DNA of 44,434 nt from a virus: positions 1-44,434 of IMG/VR virus record IMGVR_UViG_3300036846_000465; one strand, given 5' to 3'. The position numbers and the translations under genes were made by a program. Under the pieces are notes generated by a model. The model worked only from the letters and a program-made list of their open reading frames with translations. It was not told the origin of the DNA and searched no databases. Below, piece after piece: positions 7,070-15,934 of the stretch; position 1 is the stretch's first letter; each line of letters starts with the position of its first letter.

Positions 7070-9451
7070 TCAACCTCTATTCACTAGGAGTGTGATGCCA
7101 AGATCAGCCAGTGCGGTATCCTGAGTTCCTGGTGCGACTAATTGCAGAGAATCACCTGCCGCTAACGTCCCTCCAGCCCCCGACAGCGTAAAGCCTGATT
7201 TGGCCCCTGCCGGAGCAGTAATGGTACCTAGTGCTGTGGATACGCCTGCAGCAGTAATTTTGTTAAGCGTAAATGCCGCAGAGGCTGCTGCTGCCGTCAT
7301 CGCATAACCCTTCGTGCTGGCAAGTCCACTCGGAACTACGATCGGAATTGCCATTGGCGCGACTACCATGGCTCCTGCCGCCGGCTTGCCAGCAAACGGA
7401 AACGCGATGGTTATCGGCCTTGAGTCAACATATTGTTTGGTCGCCGCTTGCAATGCCGCTGTTGGGTCACCGGCTAGCATCATTGGCAATGCCGAGTAAT
7501 TGTGCGTATTCCCAGAAGTGAACCCAATCGCTGATGGTATGCCAAACTGCAACTCCCACGCGTTGGCACCGTCAATAGTCTGCCCACTACGAGTTTCGTA
7601 TCGCATGTTTACTTGTTGCGCTCCCGTACTGAGCACAAAATCGACAAGGTTTACCCCACTGGTCGAAAATACTGCACCGTTTTTGCCTGAGTTGTTACCA
7701 ATCTCCAATGCTGCGGAGCCGAAACTGCCACCAGTAGAAGTGAGGAATAGCGAGCTAGCAGGCGTCGAAATTGAATCGACGCGCAACACATGGCCCGAGT
7801 TATCGTAAGTGAAACTGGCGTCGCCGCCGAACGCCCCAGCGTTGTTGAACTGAACCTGCGTAGTCAATCCGCCTGGAAGCCCGCCACTTGGCGTTATAGC
7901 TTTCCATGCACCGCCTGAGCGCCCATAAGTTGAGGCATCGTTCGGCGCATCAGTCAGCGCACCTAGCAACGCTATAGCCTGTGTTTGAGTCAAATTGACG
8001 GGTGCCGCTGTTGCTCCCGTATTATTGCCTTTGATTGTACCTGCCGGCATTGTCGCCAGTAGTGTATTATCGATTCCGGCAGGAGCTACCGCAACAGTAA
8101 CATTGCCTGAGCCTCCGCCTGTAAGGCCAGCACCTGCGGTGATATTTGTTACGCCACTAGATACCGCTGCCACAGCACTCTGCACGAATGCCGTCGTAGC
8201 AAGCTTTGTCGAACTGTCGGTACCGGGTGCGACTGTTGGTGCCGTTGGTGTCCCTGTAAACGCTGGCGAGTTGATGGGAGCACCGCCAAGGCTTGTGATG
8301 TCTCCGAGCGTCATATTTACGGCACCGGCGCGACCGTTCCAACTCGTTACACCAGCGCCTACGCCCATAGCAGCTTGCACAAATGCCGTAGTGGCGATCT
8401 TCGTCGAACTGTCTGCCGCTGGCGCTGTAGGTGCTGTCGGCGTTCCTGTCAGTGCTGGCGAATTGATTGGAGCACCGCCGATGCTTGTAATATCGGCAAG
8501 TGTCATCGTTACTGCACCATTACGTCCATTCCAACTCTGCACGCTCAGTGGAGCAGCCTGCGTAATTGCCGACTGCACAAACGCCGTAGTAGCAAGTTTA
8601 GTCGTATTATCCGTCGCAGGCACCGGAGTTGGAGCCGATGGCACGCCAGTAAACGCAGGACTTGCAAGCAGCGCACCGCCTACGCCGCTCACGTCGCCGG
8701 CAAGCAATGCAACCGACCCTACACGACCGTTGAATGACCTAACAGAATTTGCTCCCAATGCCGCTGCAACCGATTGCACAAATGCTGTTGTGGCAAGCTT
8801 CGTACTGTTATCAGTGCTTGGCGCGACAGTTGGTGCAGTAGGCGCACCTGTGAATGTCGGCGACGCCAACGGCGCCTTCAGGCCAAACGACTCATCGATA
8901 GCTGTCTGAACGTTCGTCGCGACCATATGGGTGACACTGTTGTCATACCCAATAGTGGAGGCAACCCCTGGTGCCATACTGTTGTAGGTGAAGCTCCAAT
9001 ACACAGCATCGTCGTTCATTATTCCTGATGCATTACTTGTGTGATTAGTCGCGCATATGCCGTACGTGTTGCGGCCGCCTGCCGTGTCATACGCCATATC
9101 GCCAACATGATACGCCGTATTGTTCATCCATTGACCACGCGGTCTAAACGACAGCAAGATCGGCGTCCAGTATGATGGATGGGCTGCCCTGTCCTGCGCA
9201 AATGTCGTCGGCACAATGGCACTTGTGTGCAGTTGTGCGCATAGCCAAGTCGATGCGTCAGCACTATCAATAGCCAGATTACCGACAACGTAGTTGAACC
9301 CATTTGCCCACAGCGATGCGCCGTTCGCTTGCGCCTGGCCGTATAACGCCAAATCGATTGCGTCGAACGAATCCCAAATCCCCTGTATCCACGGCTCCGA
9401 CAGAAAGTCCGTCTTCGGGAGCCGGTAGTACTTCGTGTATGTGAGCGTCAT
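7070..9451 (-). CDS. Tail fibre protein, 793 aa, with repeat modules and two CBM-like segments
   Basis: Residues 1-40 (TYTKYYRLPKTDFL) are the virion attachment end. Two stretches, about 43-100 and 105-150, show the aromatic/HTS pattern of short carbohydrate-binding modules (W-C-x3-HTS then YW). About 195-435 holds four copies of an SPxFTGxPxAPT...STKxATTAFVQ unit, alternating with three S(F/W)NGRxGxV units, a known phage fibre shaft repeat. The C-terminal ~110 residues are a beta-rich domain like those on many podovirus fibres. The start follows dyad element 5 (GGGC, then two candidate ATGs). Role: host surface glycan recognition. Confidence 0.88.
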   Translation of the reverse strand: MTLTYTKYYRLPKTDFLSEPWIQGIWDSFDAIDLALYGQAQANGASLWANGFNYVVGNLAIDSADASTWLCAQLHTSAIVPTTFAQDRAAHPSYWTPILLSFRPRGQWMNNTAYHVGDMAYDTAGGRNTYGICATNHTSNASGIMNDDAVYWSFTYNSMAPGVASTIGYDNSVTHMVATNVQTAIDESFGLKAPLASPTFTGAPTAPTVAPSTDNSTKLATTAFVQSVAAALGANSVRSFNGRVGSVALLAGDVSGVGGALLASPAFTGVPSAPTPVPATDNTTKLATTAFVQSAITQAAPLSVQSWNGRNGAVTMTLADITSIGGAPINSPALTGTPTAPTAPAADSSTKIATTAFVQAAMGVGAGVTSWNGRAGAVNMTLGDITSLGGAPINSPAFTGTPTAPTVAPGTDSSTKLATTAFVQSAVAAVSSGVTNITAGAGLTGGGSGNVTVAVAPAGIDNTLLATMPAGTIKGNNTGATAAPVNLTQTQAIALLGALTDAPNDASTYGRSGGAWKAITPSGGLPGGLTTQVQFNNAGAFGGDASFTYDNSGHVLRVDSISTPASSLFLTSTGGSFGSAALEIGNNSGKNGAVFSTSGVNLVDFVLSTGAQQVNMRYETRSGQTIDGANAWELQFGIPSAIGFTSGNTHNYSALPMMLAGDPTAALQAATKQYVDSRPITIAFPFAGKPAAGAMVVAPMAIPIVVPSGLASTKGYAMTAAAASAAFTLNKITAAGVSTALGTITAPAGAKSGFTLSGAGGTLAAGDSLQLVAPGTQDTALADLGITLLVNRG
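7981..7997 (-). repeat. Dyad element 4, inside the tail fibre gene
   Basis: GTGTTTGAGTCAAATTG on the plus strand; 12 of 13 core positions agree. It is read in frame as NLTQTQ of the fibre. It may be a chance or decayed copy. Confidence 0.6.
8160..8870 (-). repeat. Imperfect tandem repeat inside the tail fibre gene
   Basis: Four diverged copies, about 190 bp apart, of a segment encoding SPxFTGxPxAPT...STKxATTAFVQ, with three intervening NGRxG segments. Divergence is mostly at third codon positions, so selection keeps the protein repeat. It is likely a trimeric shaft whose length can change by recombination. Confidence 0.8.
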
Positions 9452-9462
9452 GGCTCATGCCC

Positions 9463-9479
9463 CTGTTTGAGTCACACAG
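9463..9479 (-). repeat. Dyad element 5, between tail nozzle and tail fibre genes
   Basis: Begins directly after the TGA of the nozzle gene (9480-9482). Sense strand CTGTGTGACTCAAACAG, followed by GGGC and the fibre starts. Confidence 0.88.
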
Positions 9480-11297
9480 TCAGCGCTTGTACTTGCCTCG
9501 TGAGTACAGAAACGACGCACTAATGATCTGGAGCGGCTTGACTGTCGTTCCTATGAATCGCAGCTTCAAGAGCTTGAACTTGAGTGGATAGCCCCATAGC
9601 CGAGGGTCGTCCGCACGCCTGCCACCGCCCATTGGGCCGTCGTTATAGCCTGCGCCGAGCGTGCCGCCACCTGTGAACGGTACAGATAACCCCGGGCCGA
9701 AACGCACATTACCGTTGTCATCCTTGTACATTCCGTCCACATACGCTTCCGCTGTGAATTCCGCCGAGCCCAGCGTTCCTATGTTAATGAATCGCAAGTG
9801 TTTTGATTTCATTGGGTCCTTGCCGCTCAGCCACGGTAGTTCCATCTCGAACGCAATTGGTATACCTGTATATTTTGACCACCAAGTAGGATTGGCAGCA
9901 ATGTCGCTTGCGATGGTTGTCGTTCCGCTTGTATGTGCAACCATACACGTATACGAAACGTTCCCAACTGTATCGCGTATAAGCTGCCCAGCGGTAAAGG
10001 CTGTGCTGACTGCCCAGTTGGCATCGCGGTCATTCATGCAGTCCGCATAATAGTTCTCGCCAATAAACACAGGATTGCCGTGCTGGTAAATCCTCGTGCC
10101 GAGTGCGTAAAATATACGACCCAGGAACGTCACACACGCGCATGTCCAAAGTTTCGGAAAGTTGTACTCGGACCATGAGCTATAATGCAGATTCTCACTG
10201 CCTGTATGCACAAAACACCGTCCTGACGGATTGAATAGGATAGTATCATGCCACAGCGGATCGTGAACCATAAAGCAGTTGTTCTGCTGCTGGGAATCCG
10301 TCAGATTGCCTGTTATGTTTCGGTAGAACGGCTCTATACGATCGCTCACATGATCGCTGGTAATCACACCACTAAACAAATTCTTCTTGGCATCACTGAA
10401 ACCATCAAGCCCCGAGAAGATCAGGTCATGCTCTACTGGCGTGACACATCGTTGCCCGAGCAGACCAAATTTTGGTAATGTGTCCGGGAATTGAGGCTTA
10501 TGAATGCCATTGGAGTCGTAGTTACCTAACTGCACAAGCAGTGACTGGCCCTGGAAGAATACAATAAGATAGCTTCGGAAGCCTGCCAAACCACGAATGG
10601 CCACTGCGCCTTCCGGAGAATATGCACCAACGTCAATCGAGATGCTGTCATTAGGAGCCGCGTCGCCAGGAAAGACGCCGGAGGTGCCAACCGCAGATAT
10701 ATAAATGGTTGTTGGCAGGTTCACGACACCCGCCACGCAATGGTAGTTTTGTGCAACGCATCCATATTTGCCAATAGGCGTATTTACGTTGCTGCCAACA
10801 GCTAAATCCTGCAAGTAGTCGAACTTGTAATTCTTGTCTATAACAAGTGGCTTATCAACGCCATTGTGAATAATAAGCGTATCCTTGAACGGTACAAAGC
10901 TCACCGCGACATACGTCTTGCCCCAACCAATCGGATGCCCGGGGAGCGCGCCGGCAACTGTGCTATTCCAGCCAACAGCAATAACACCTGTTGGCGTCAC
11001 TGTTGCTATTTCGCCAGAATCCATCACAACAACTATGCGCCCGTTGAAATAGCACATGTCCATGATGTTGCCGGCCACAATACCTTTCACATCTGCGAAC
11101 CAATTACTTCCAAATCGCACCTGCTGGCCACCGGACGGCGTACGACGGAAATTCTTCAATGTCATAGCATACTTAGGCTCCATGGTGAAATCGTCATCCA
11201 CGGAGTTCAGCCCACCACCAAAGCCCCTGAGCGATAGACTCAGAAGCTGTGATCTAGGCGTCTTGCCAGAAAAGGTCTTTGGAAACAGCATTCCCAT
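9480..11297 (-). CDS. Tail nozzle/tubular protein B-like, 605 aa
   Basis: A long beta-rich protein with GFGGGLNSVDDD near the start (about 20-31). It resembles podovirus stabilisation/tail tubular B proteins (P22 gp10, T7 gp12 type) in length and place just before the fibre. An inserted segment at about 420-475 (NWAVSTAFTAG ... HTSGTTT ... NPTWWSKY) matches the aromatic spacing of a CBM5/12-like carbohydrate-binding module, as in the fibre. The ATG at 11297 is preferred over upstream Met codons because AGGTGC and dyad element 6 stand directly before it. Role: tail channel, and possibly sugar contact. Confidence 0.78.
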   Translation of the reverse strand: MGMLFPKTFSGKTPRSQLLSLSLRGFGGGLNSVDDDFTMEPKYAMTLKNFRRTPSGGQQVRFGSNWFADVKGIVAGNIMDMCYFNGRIVVVMDSGEIATVTPTGVIAVGWNSTVAGALPGHPIGWGKTYVAVSFVPFKDTLIIHNGVDKPLVIDKNYKFDYLQDLAVGSNVNTPIGKYGCVAQNYHCVAGVVNLPTTIYISAVGTSGVFPGDAAPNDSISIDVGAYSPEGAVAIRGLAGFRSYLIVFFQGQSLLVQLGNYDSNGIHKPQFPDTLPKFGLLGQRCVTPVEHDLIFSGLDGFSDAKKNLFSGVITSDHVSDRIEPFYRNITGNLTDSQQQNNCFMVHDPLWHDTILFNPSGRCFVHTGSENLHYSSWSEYNFPKLWTCACVTFLGRIFYALGTRIYQHGNPVFIGENYYADCMNDRDANWAVSTAFTAGQLIRDTVGNVSYTCMVAHTSGTTTIASDIAANPTWWSKYTGIPIAFEMELPWLSGKDPMKSKHLRFINIGTLGSAEFTAEAYVDGMYKDDNGNVRFGPGLSVPFTGGGTLGAGYNDGPMGGGRRADDPRLWGYPLKFKLLKLRFIGTTVKPLQIISASFLYSRGKYKR

Positions 11298-11304
11298 GAT
11301 GCAC

Positions 11305-11321
11305 CTGTTTGACTCAAACGC
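11305..11321 (-). repeat. Dyad element 6, supplies the stop of the connector gene
   Basis: Perfect core. The sense strand reads GCGTTTGAGTCAAACAG, and its TGA (11316-11314) is the stop of the upstream gene. The next gene's AGGTGC and ATG follow. Confidence 0.93.
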
Positions 11322-12009
11322 CAGTACCGACAAGCCATTCGTTAGGAATGCCTGTCCGACCACCGGAGCCGAAAGTTATCTCGTGTGAGGCAAACTGCGC
11401 CAGAATGTCTTTGTATCGCATCTCCATCATGTTTTTCGCCATGTCTGCGGCGGCTGCATTCAAATCATCAGTAGACAGCGTAGCCCATGCCGTGCCATAC
11501 ACCAGCATGTCACGATCCATGTAGAACGTATCTTGCCAGTCCCAGGCATCATTTTGCACGGGATAGAACTTTGCGAACACATTGATTTTGCCGACCGAAG
11601 TCTTCGGCATTATGAAAATACGCTTCGTCGCATACATTGGATTCAGCACATTAAGGGCGTTCCAGTAGAGCGGTCCTGATCCCGAAGACATATCCGGCTG
11701 AAACGGACTGATGCCTCGTGGTGCAAGCGTCAAATTCGTGAACGCGCCGTCCCTGCGTACCGCAATTATGTCTTCGAAATCCTGCACGTTCATTAGTTCA
11801 TTAGTCGTCACTGTTCCCGTCACGCCATCGAGCGTCAACTGCAACCAGTCGCAGTAGTTGCGCCAATTATACTTCTTGAACAGCATGTTGAATGCACGAA
11901 TCGCGTCAGCAAACATACGGTCATCCGAGTACATCTGCACGCCGGGACCAGATACCTCACCGACCAACTCCTGTGCGTCGTCAACAATATGGCGAATAGT
12001 TGCAGACAT
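11314..12009 (-). CDS. Head-tail connector/tail tubular protein A-like, 231 aa
   Basis: Helical N-terminus with RHIVDDAQELVGEVSG, then YSDDRMFADAIRAFNMLFKKYNW (about 25-48), a pattern seen in podovirus adaptor/tubular A proteins, and later a YGTAWATL helix (about 176-183). Its length fits such connectors. ATG 12009 overlaps the upstream TAA (TAATG), so it is coupled to the 53-aa membrane protein. The stop is the TGA of dyad element 6. Confidence 0.68.
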   Translation of the reverse strand: MSATIRHIVDDAQELVGEVSGPGVQMYSDDRMFADAIRAFNMLFKKYNWRNYCDWLQLTLDGVTGTVTTNELMNVQDFEDIIAVRRDGAFTNLTLAPRGISPFQPDMSSGSGPLYWNALNVLNPMYATKRIFIMPKTSVGKINVFAKFYPVQNDAWDWQDTFYMDRDMLVYGTAWATLSTDDLNAAAADMAKNMMEMRYKDILAQFASHEITFGSGGRTGIPNEWLVGTGV

Positions 12010-12170
12010 TATCTCGACTCCTTGCCAAGGCAACTGCTGACCATCTGCGCGATTAGCTGATCTCGTCGCTCCGCGTGCTCATTATAGACCCAGAGGAATA
12101 AGAGATTGACCGTTACGAGCGCTATGGCAAGGGGCTGGGACTTCATACTGTCCAACAGGGCCTTGACCAT
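12009..12170 (-). CDS. Single-span membrane peptide, 53 aa; holin or inner-membrane candidate
   Basis: Short ORF: residues 12-28 (QPLAIALVTVNLLFLWVY) form one hydrophobic span, followed by a charged tail (NEHAERRDQLIAQM). The stop TAA overlaps the next ATG, which supports translation. The start lies one base after dyad element 7 and has no Shine-Dalgarno. Small one-span proteins of this kind in phages are often holins or spanin-like, but nothing specific identifies it, and its site among head/connector genes is unusual for a lysis gene. Confidence 0.7.
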   Translation of the reverse strand: MVKALLDSMKSQPLAIALVTVNLLFLWVYNEHAERRDQLIAQMVSSCLGKESR

Positions 12171-12171
12171 A

Positions 12172-12188
12172 GTGTTTGACTCACACAC
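12172..12188 (-). repeat. Dyad element 7, one base upstream of the membrane peptide gene
   Basis: Sense strand GTGTGTGAGTCAAACAC, then T, then ATG 12170. It overlaps by one base the TAG of the gene ending at 12188. Confidence 0.88.
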
Positions 12189-12901
12189 TAACTGGTGAAT
12201 TGCTGAATACCGAGGAATCCACCATTGCCGGCAACGTTCACGCTATTGTCACCGAACATATCTACGTCGATTCTGGATACGCCGTCCAGCGTCATGATTG
12301 GCTGATACGTGCCACGCGGGTCGCCAGAGACGTTCGTGGCAGGATCAGTCAGATCAGGCAACGTAAACACCGCCGGTATCGTGATCGTCGCCTGTGGAAC
12401 CAAGACACCGGCTTCGTGCGCAAACGCAATCACACCCTTGTACGGCAGTCCGAGGCCGGCACCGGTACCTATTGAGAGCAAGACCGCAGCCGTCGATGGC
12501 GTGACAGTTCTCACCGATATAACCCTGTAAAACGCCTTCTTACCAACCAGTGCTGTCGTGGCACCAGATGCGCCGGTAAAGCGTTCAACCATAGGCTGAC
12601 CGATATAGTCCTGCCCAATGACTTCAAGGACGTTGGCATTGCCTGGGGCGATTGACGGCGTGACTGTGATCGTACGGCCGTAAGTCGAGTCTGCAACACC
12701 AACGACGGCCAATGCAGCAACGCTACCAGCCACACCATTCGCTGCAATGGCACCAGTCGTGTACTTCGTCGGATTGGCAAGTCCCGGTGTGCCAAGCGAG
12801 AAGTTCTGTGGTTCGAGATCAATCATGTCGGACGAGTATTGCATCGCCTTGACATAATTGTTGATGCCTTGTTGACTGAATCTTCGATCTCTCGCGGTCA
12901 T
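12188..12901 (-). CDS. Minor head/structural protein, 237 aa
   Basis: Ala/Gly/Val-rich beta-type protein with no enzymatic motif; positions 45-75 and 110-160 are strand-rich with TITVTPSIAPG and TVTPSTAAVL. Its place between the capsid and connector genes suggests a head decoration or completion protein. GGAGG precedes ATG 12901, which overlaps the stop of the 144-aa gene (ATGA). I do not recognise the family. Confidence 0.7.
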   Translation of the reverse strand: MTARDRRFSQQGINNYVKAMQYSSDMIDLEPQNFSLGTPGLANPTKYTTGAIAANGVAGSVAALAVVGVADSTYGRTITVTPSIAPGNANVLEVIGQDYIGQPMVERFTGASGATTALVGKKAFYRVISVRTVTPSTAAVLLSIGTGAGLGLPYKGVIAFAHEAGVLVPQATITIPAVFTLPDLTDPATNVSGDPRGTYQPIMTLDGVSRIDVDMFGDNSVNVAGNGGFLGIQQFTS

Positions 12902-13332
12902 GCTACCTCCTTCTCCGCGACCTGTTCCGGCATCAATTGCGGGCCGGTCTTGGCACAGGCCATTTGGATGACCATGGTTTCCATGTCGATCATGGCACCG
13001 GCACGAGCATCAGCGTCCTGTGCCATCATCACGCGGCCTAGAGGACTGTTCGGATCAGACAAGCCCTCCAGGTTAATGATTCGCGGCTTCCTGTGGAGTT
13101 GATAATGTTCCAGAAGCTGCCGGTTCGGAATGCGAACAACGTGCCCACGGGGAAAGTATACCATGTATCCCGCGGGCTCCTCGACCATTTCCTTCTTCCA
13201 CTCATACTGGTCGCGTTGCTTCGCATTGCCTTTTCGGGAAAGCACGAGCCGACATTTCTCGCGCTTGACCGTCCCCTGCAACTCGCGAACGACATACGCG
13301 AGTCGCGCTCCTATCATGTTCGCTGTAATCAT
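12898..13332 (-). CDS. Late protein of unknown function, 144 aa
   Basis: Mixed charged protein with a basic N-terminal half (about 16-50: RELQGTVKREKCRLVLSRK) and MVYFPRGHVVRIPN (about 57-70). No motif is recognised. It sits between the proline-rich repeat protein and the minor head protein and overlaps the latter by 4 bases. The start at 13332 has GAGG upstream; a second in-frame Met at residue 6 is possible. Confidence 0.68.
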   Translation of the reverse strand: MITANMIGARLAYVVRELQGTVKREKCRLVLSRKGNAKQRDQYEWKKEMVEEPAGYMVYFPRGHVVRIPNRQLLEHYQLHRKPRIINLEGLSDPNSPLGRVMMAQDADARAGAMIDMETMVIQMACAKTGPQLMPEQVAEKEVA

Positions 13333-13345
13333 ACTGCACCTCGCG

Positions 13346-13798
13346 TTACGCCTTTGGCGGCTTAGTACCTGGTTGCGGAGGCTGTGACGGAGTCGGGACC
13401 GGCATCTCAGGCGTCACAATGCCGATCGTAAACCAGCCTTTGTCACTGGTCCAGCCCGACTTCCACTCGATTACGGCATCGTCACTCGGCGGATCAACCG
13501 GAGGCTGATTCGGAGGAATGAAGATCGGCGGCGTCGGGAATGGCTCATTTCCGCCACCCCAGATTCCTGGAGGCTGACCACCAGGTGCGATGGGATGCGA
13601 CGGATGCCCAGGGCTCGGCCAGATGCCCGGAGGCTGGCCACCCGGAGCTATAGGATGCGTCGGGAAGCCTGGTCCCTGTGATGGATGCGGTGGCTGGCCA
13701 CCGGGAGCGATTGGATGGGATGGCCAACCAGGCACTCCAAAGCCGGGATCGACAGGGCCGCCGCCGACTGGCAGAATGTATGCAAGAAAACCACTCAT
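13346..13798 (-). CDS. Proline-rich repeat protein next to the capsid gene, 150 aa
   Basis: Residues about 25-80 contain three copies of HPIAPGGQPP with short linkers. The last 60 residues are more ordered (VIEWKSGWTSDKGWFTIGIV). I recall HPIAPGG repeat proteins beside capsid genes in podovirus-like phages, with no assigned role. Start 13798 is chosen over the longer frame because AGGAG lies just before it and dyad element 8 lies before that. It may be an extended head-surface or decoration protein. Confidence 0.72.
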   Translation of the reverse strand: MSGFLAYILPVGGGPVDPGFGVPGWPSHPIAPGGQPPHPSQGPGFPTHPIAPGGQPPGIWPSPGHPSHPIAPGGQPPGIWGGGNEPFPTPPIFIPPNQPPVDPPSDDAVIEWKSGWTSDKGWFTIGIVTPEMPVPTPSQPPQPGTKPPKA

Positions 13799-13808
13799 GT
13801 TGCTTCTC

Positions 13809-13825
13809 CTGTTTGAGTCAAAAGG
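13809..13825 (-). repeat. Dyad element 8, between capsid and proline-rich genes
   Basis: Plus strand CTGTTTGAGTCAAAAGG; one core change. It stands before the AGGAG of the 150-aa gene. Confidence 0.8.
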
Positions 13826-13851
13826 CAAGGACTAGTTGAAGAAGATAGCAG

Positions 13852-14820
13852 CTAGTTAGTCAGGAACGCGTGCGTCCTGTAGTTACGCCATGTGCAAAGT
13901 TGACCCTCCCACACGACGCGCCGGCCGGTTGCATCCATGGACCATGGCGCAACCAATTGCTTGATCTTCATATTCACACCACGCAGCACATGCAGCGTCA
14001 TGTATCCGTCGTTGACAAAATACGCCTGATTTGCATTGAGTTTCTCGTCGAACAGCAGTGGAATGCCGTTGTGCGTGGTGCCGACGATCCCCAAGTTGAC
14101 AAGCTTCTTTCCAGTTCCTGTAGCGTCAAGATTGATATGTTGCTTGTCTCGGGCGGCCGCTTTGTGCATTCGATAGATGTTGCGGCCCGCAAAGATGACA
14201 GTAGGTTGTGGAGAGCTTTGACCGTCTGTTGACCGATTGAGGTCAAGTTCGGTGATGTCATCGAACGCCTCCTCGATGTTTTCGGGCGTCAGAGTGCCTG
14301 TGAAGTCGTACGACGAAGTCCTCCACTGGCTCTCACTCGCCATGCTGATGCCGCCAACAGACCCGCTGGTCGGATCAACAGGTATCAGATTACCCAAACC
14401 GTTTGGGTCGGTCCCGGCTCCCACGCTCGTGTGGTACGTAGCAAACTGACGAGAGATCGACTCATCGAGGGCCATGATCTTGCCCTTAATGATCTTGAAG
14501 ATCGCCGCCCGACCTTGGTTCTCGTCCTCCTCCTGATCGGAGATAATCAACGATCCAACAACCCGTGACATGAAGTGATTGACAGTCACGAATTCGTTCG
14601 TTTGGTTGACCGGCACTGTGTCGTAGTACTGCATCGAAGTCACGTTGGGGTTCAGGCCGGTAATCAGCGGATTGCTAATCTGGGGTCCGCCGTCCTCAAC
14701 CACCACACGCTTCTTCGCATGCAGATATGCGCTCACTGTGCCGGAGATCGCAGATGCCATAATCAACTTGGCACGGCTGCGGGTCAACATCGCGTTGACA
14801 ACTGTGTCAAGAGTAGCCAT
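13852..14820 (-). CDS. Major capsid protein, HK97-type, 322 aa
   Basis: Its length, its place directly after a scaffold gene, and the sequence pattern support the call: an early region ISGTVSAYLHAKKRVVVEDGG, a central SLIISDQEEDENQG (about 92-105), then ESISRQFATYHT, PTVIFAGRNIYRMHKAA (about 208-224) and GIPLLFDEKLNANQAYFVND (about 255-274), as in podovirus HK97-fold capsids of this size class. It forms the icosahedral shell. GGAGTT stands before ATG 14820, preceded by dyad element 9. Confidence 0.85.
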   Translation of the reverse strand: MATLDTVVNAMLTRSRAKLIMASAISGTVSAYLHAKKRVVVEDGGPQISNPLITGLNPNVTSMQYYDTVPVNQTNEFVTVNHFMSRVVGSLIISDQEEDENQGRAAIFKIIKGKIMALDESISRQFATYHTSVGAGTDPNGLGNLIPVDPTSGSVGGISMASESQWRTSSYDFTGTLTPENIEEAFDDITELDLNRSTDGQSSPQPTVIFAGRNIYRMHKAAARDKQHINLDATGTGKKLVNLGIVGTTHNGIPLLFDEKLNANQAYFVNDGYMTLHVLRGVNMKIKQLVAPWSMDATGRRVVWEGQLCTWRNYRTHAFLTN

Positions 14821-14833
14821 CGGTAGAACTCCG

Positions 14834-14850
14834 TTGTTTGACTCAAACGC
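14834..14850 (-). repeat. Dyad element 9, supplies the scaffold gene's stop
   Basis: Perfect core. The TGA at 14845-14843 inside the element terminates the scaffold gene. The capsid gene's GGAG and ATG follow. Confidence 0.93.
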
Positions 14851-15922
14851 CTAGAGAGTCAAGCGTCTCCCTGAGTATCGAGTCGTACGATTGCCCTATA
14901 GGCGCCATGCCGTTCGATTGTGTGAACTGTGGCGATCCGCGCCCGGTTGGTAAGTTTCGTCTCGCTTGTCTCATCTGCCCATTGCCGTTGCTAGCGGTCA
15001 AGCGCATATGGTTCAACTGTATCCTCGCCCAGACCTCGCTCATGGACATGTGCTGGAACTGGGGTTGACTCAATACTGCATGAAACACCGGTATATACTC
15101 CCGCGCTGCGGGGTTCGCGATGAAGAAGCCGTTGACCTCACGCTCTGTCTCATGGTACACACGCTGAGCCGTTTCCTGGTGCTGCTGTTGAAACTGCTCG
15201 GCCTGCATACGCTGTTGCAGTGGAGTCAGCGCCCCTCTGATCTCGTTCTGCACCATGCCCATCAGCGCCTGGGAGTCTACACCACCAGGCGAAATACCAA
15301 TTCGTGTGACATCGACACCGGCAGCGGCAGCCATTGTCAGGATTTTCTTGAGCGTGGACACAGGATCACGCTTCGCCTCTGACGCAAGCTGCATCGCCTG
15401 AATGGACTCGCCATCGTTCAGGCCTAAGCGTGCAGCCGCCGTGTTCCGGTCGTTAAGCTGCGCCGTGAGCCCCTCGATGCGATTATGGAACTGTTGTCCC
15501 AATTCAATCGCTCTCGTAAGCCGCGATGTTAGGTCCTGCGAACGAGCCTGTTCCGTCACAAGCTCTCGCCGCGACCGCTGCGTCTCCTGGTACATACGTG
15601 CTTCGAAACCCGCCCTGGCGACAACCTTGCCATCAGGCCCAACCAAGTTCCCGCGCTGGTCAGCCTGAACCTCCGCACCGCGAGGCAGTGGCCGCGCTTG
15701 TTGCTGCGGTTGTTGTCGCCCTGGCTGTTGTTGCCGAGGCTCACCGTACTCTTGCCGACCTCTGTCTGACTCAAACGACTCGCCGCTTTCTCCTAGTTCT
15801 CCGCTTTCGCCTTCTTCTCCGCCTTCTTCTCCTCCACCGATATCGGCTTCGTCCATACCAAGGTTATCCAGCACCATATCCATGGCGCTCTCTGAACCAC
15901 CGTCCAGGTTCCGTTCCGTCAT
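14843..15922 (-). CDS. Scaffold protein, 359 aa
   Basis: Acidic N-terminus (about 20-50, runs of Glu/Gly/Ser), a Gln-rich linker (60-80), then a long charged helical region (about 108-165, SRRELVTEQARSQDL... rich in R/E/Q), and a hydrophilic C-terminus. This is the usual composition of podovirus scaffolds, and it lies between portal and capsid. GAGGAG precedes ATG 15922, 12 bases after the portal stop. A degenerate dyad element lies within it at 15762-15778. Confidence 0.8.
   Translation of the reverse strand: MTERNLDGGSESAMDMVLDNLGMDEADIGGGEEGGEEGESGELGESGESFESDRGRQEYGEPRQQQPGRQQPQQQARPLPRGAEVQADQRGNLVGPDGKVVARAGFEARMYQETQRSRRELVTEQARSQDLTSRLTRAIELGQQFHNRIEGLTAQLNDRNTAAARLGLNDGESIQAMQLASEAKRDPVSTLKKILTMAAAAGVDVTRIGISPGGVDSQALMGMVQNEIRGALTPLQQRMQAEQFQQQHQETAQRVYHETEREVNGFFIANPAAREYIPVFHAVLSQPQFQHMSMSEVWARIQLNHMRLTASNGNGQMRQARRNLPTGRGSPQFTQSNGMAPIGQSYDSILRETLDSLGV
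15762..15778 (-). repeat. Dyad element 10, inside the scaffold gene (degenerate)
   Basis: CTGTCTGACTCAAACGA; one core change. It is read in frame as FESDR in the acidic region of the scaffold. Confidence 0.55.
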
Positions 15923-15934
15923 AGCTCACTCCTC

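Noticed and set aside
7995-8909. 304-codon plus-strand frame
   Set aside because: Antisense to the repeat shaft of the tail fibre; open only because of the repetitive codon use.
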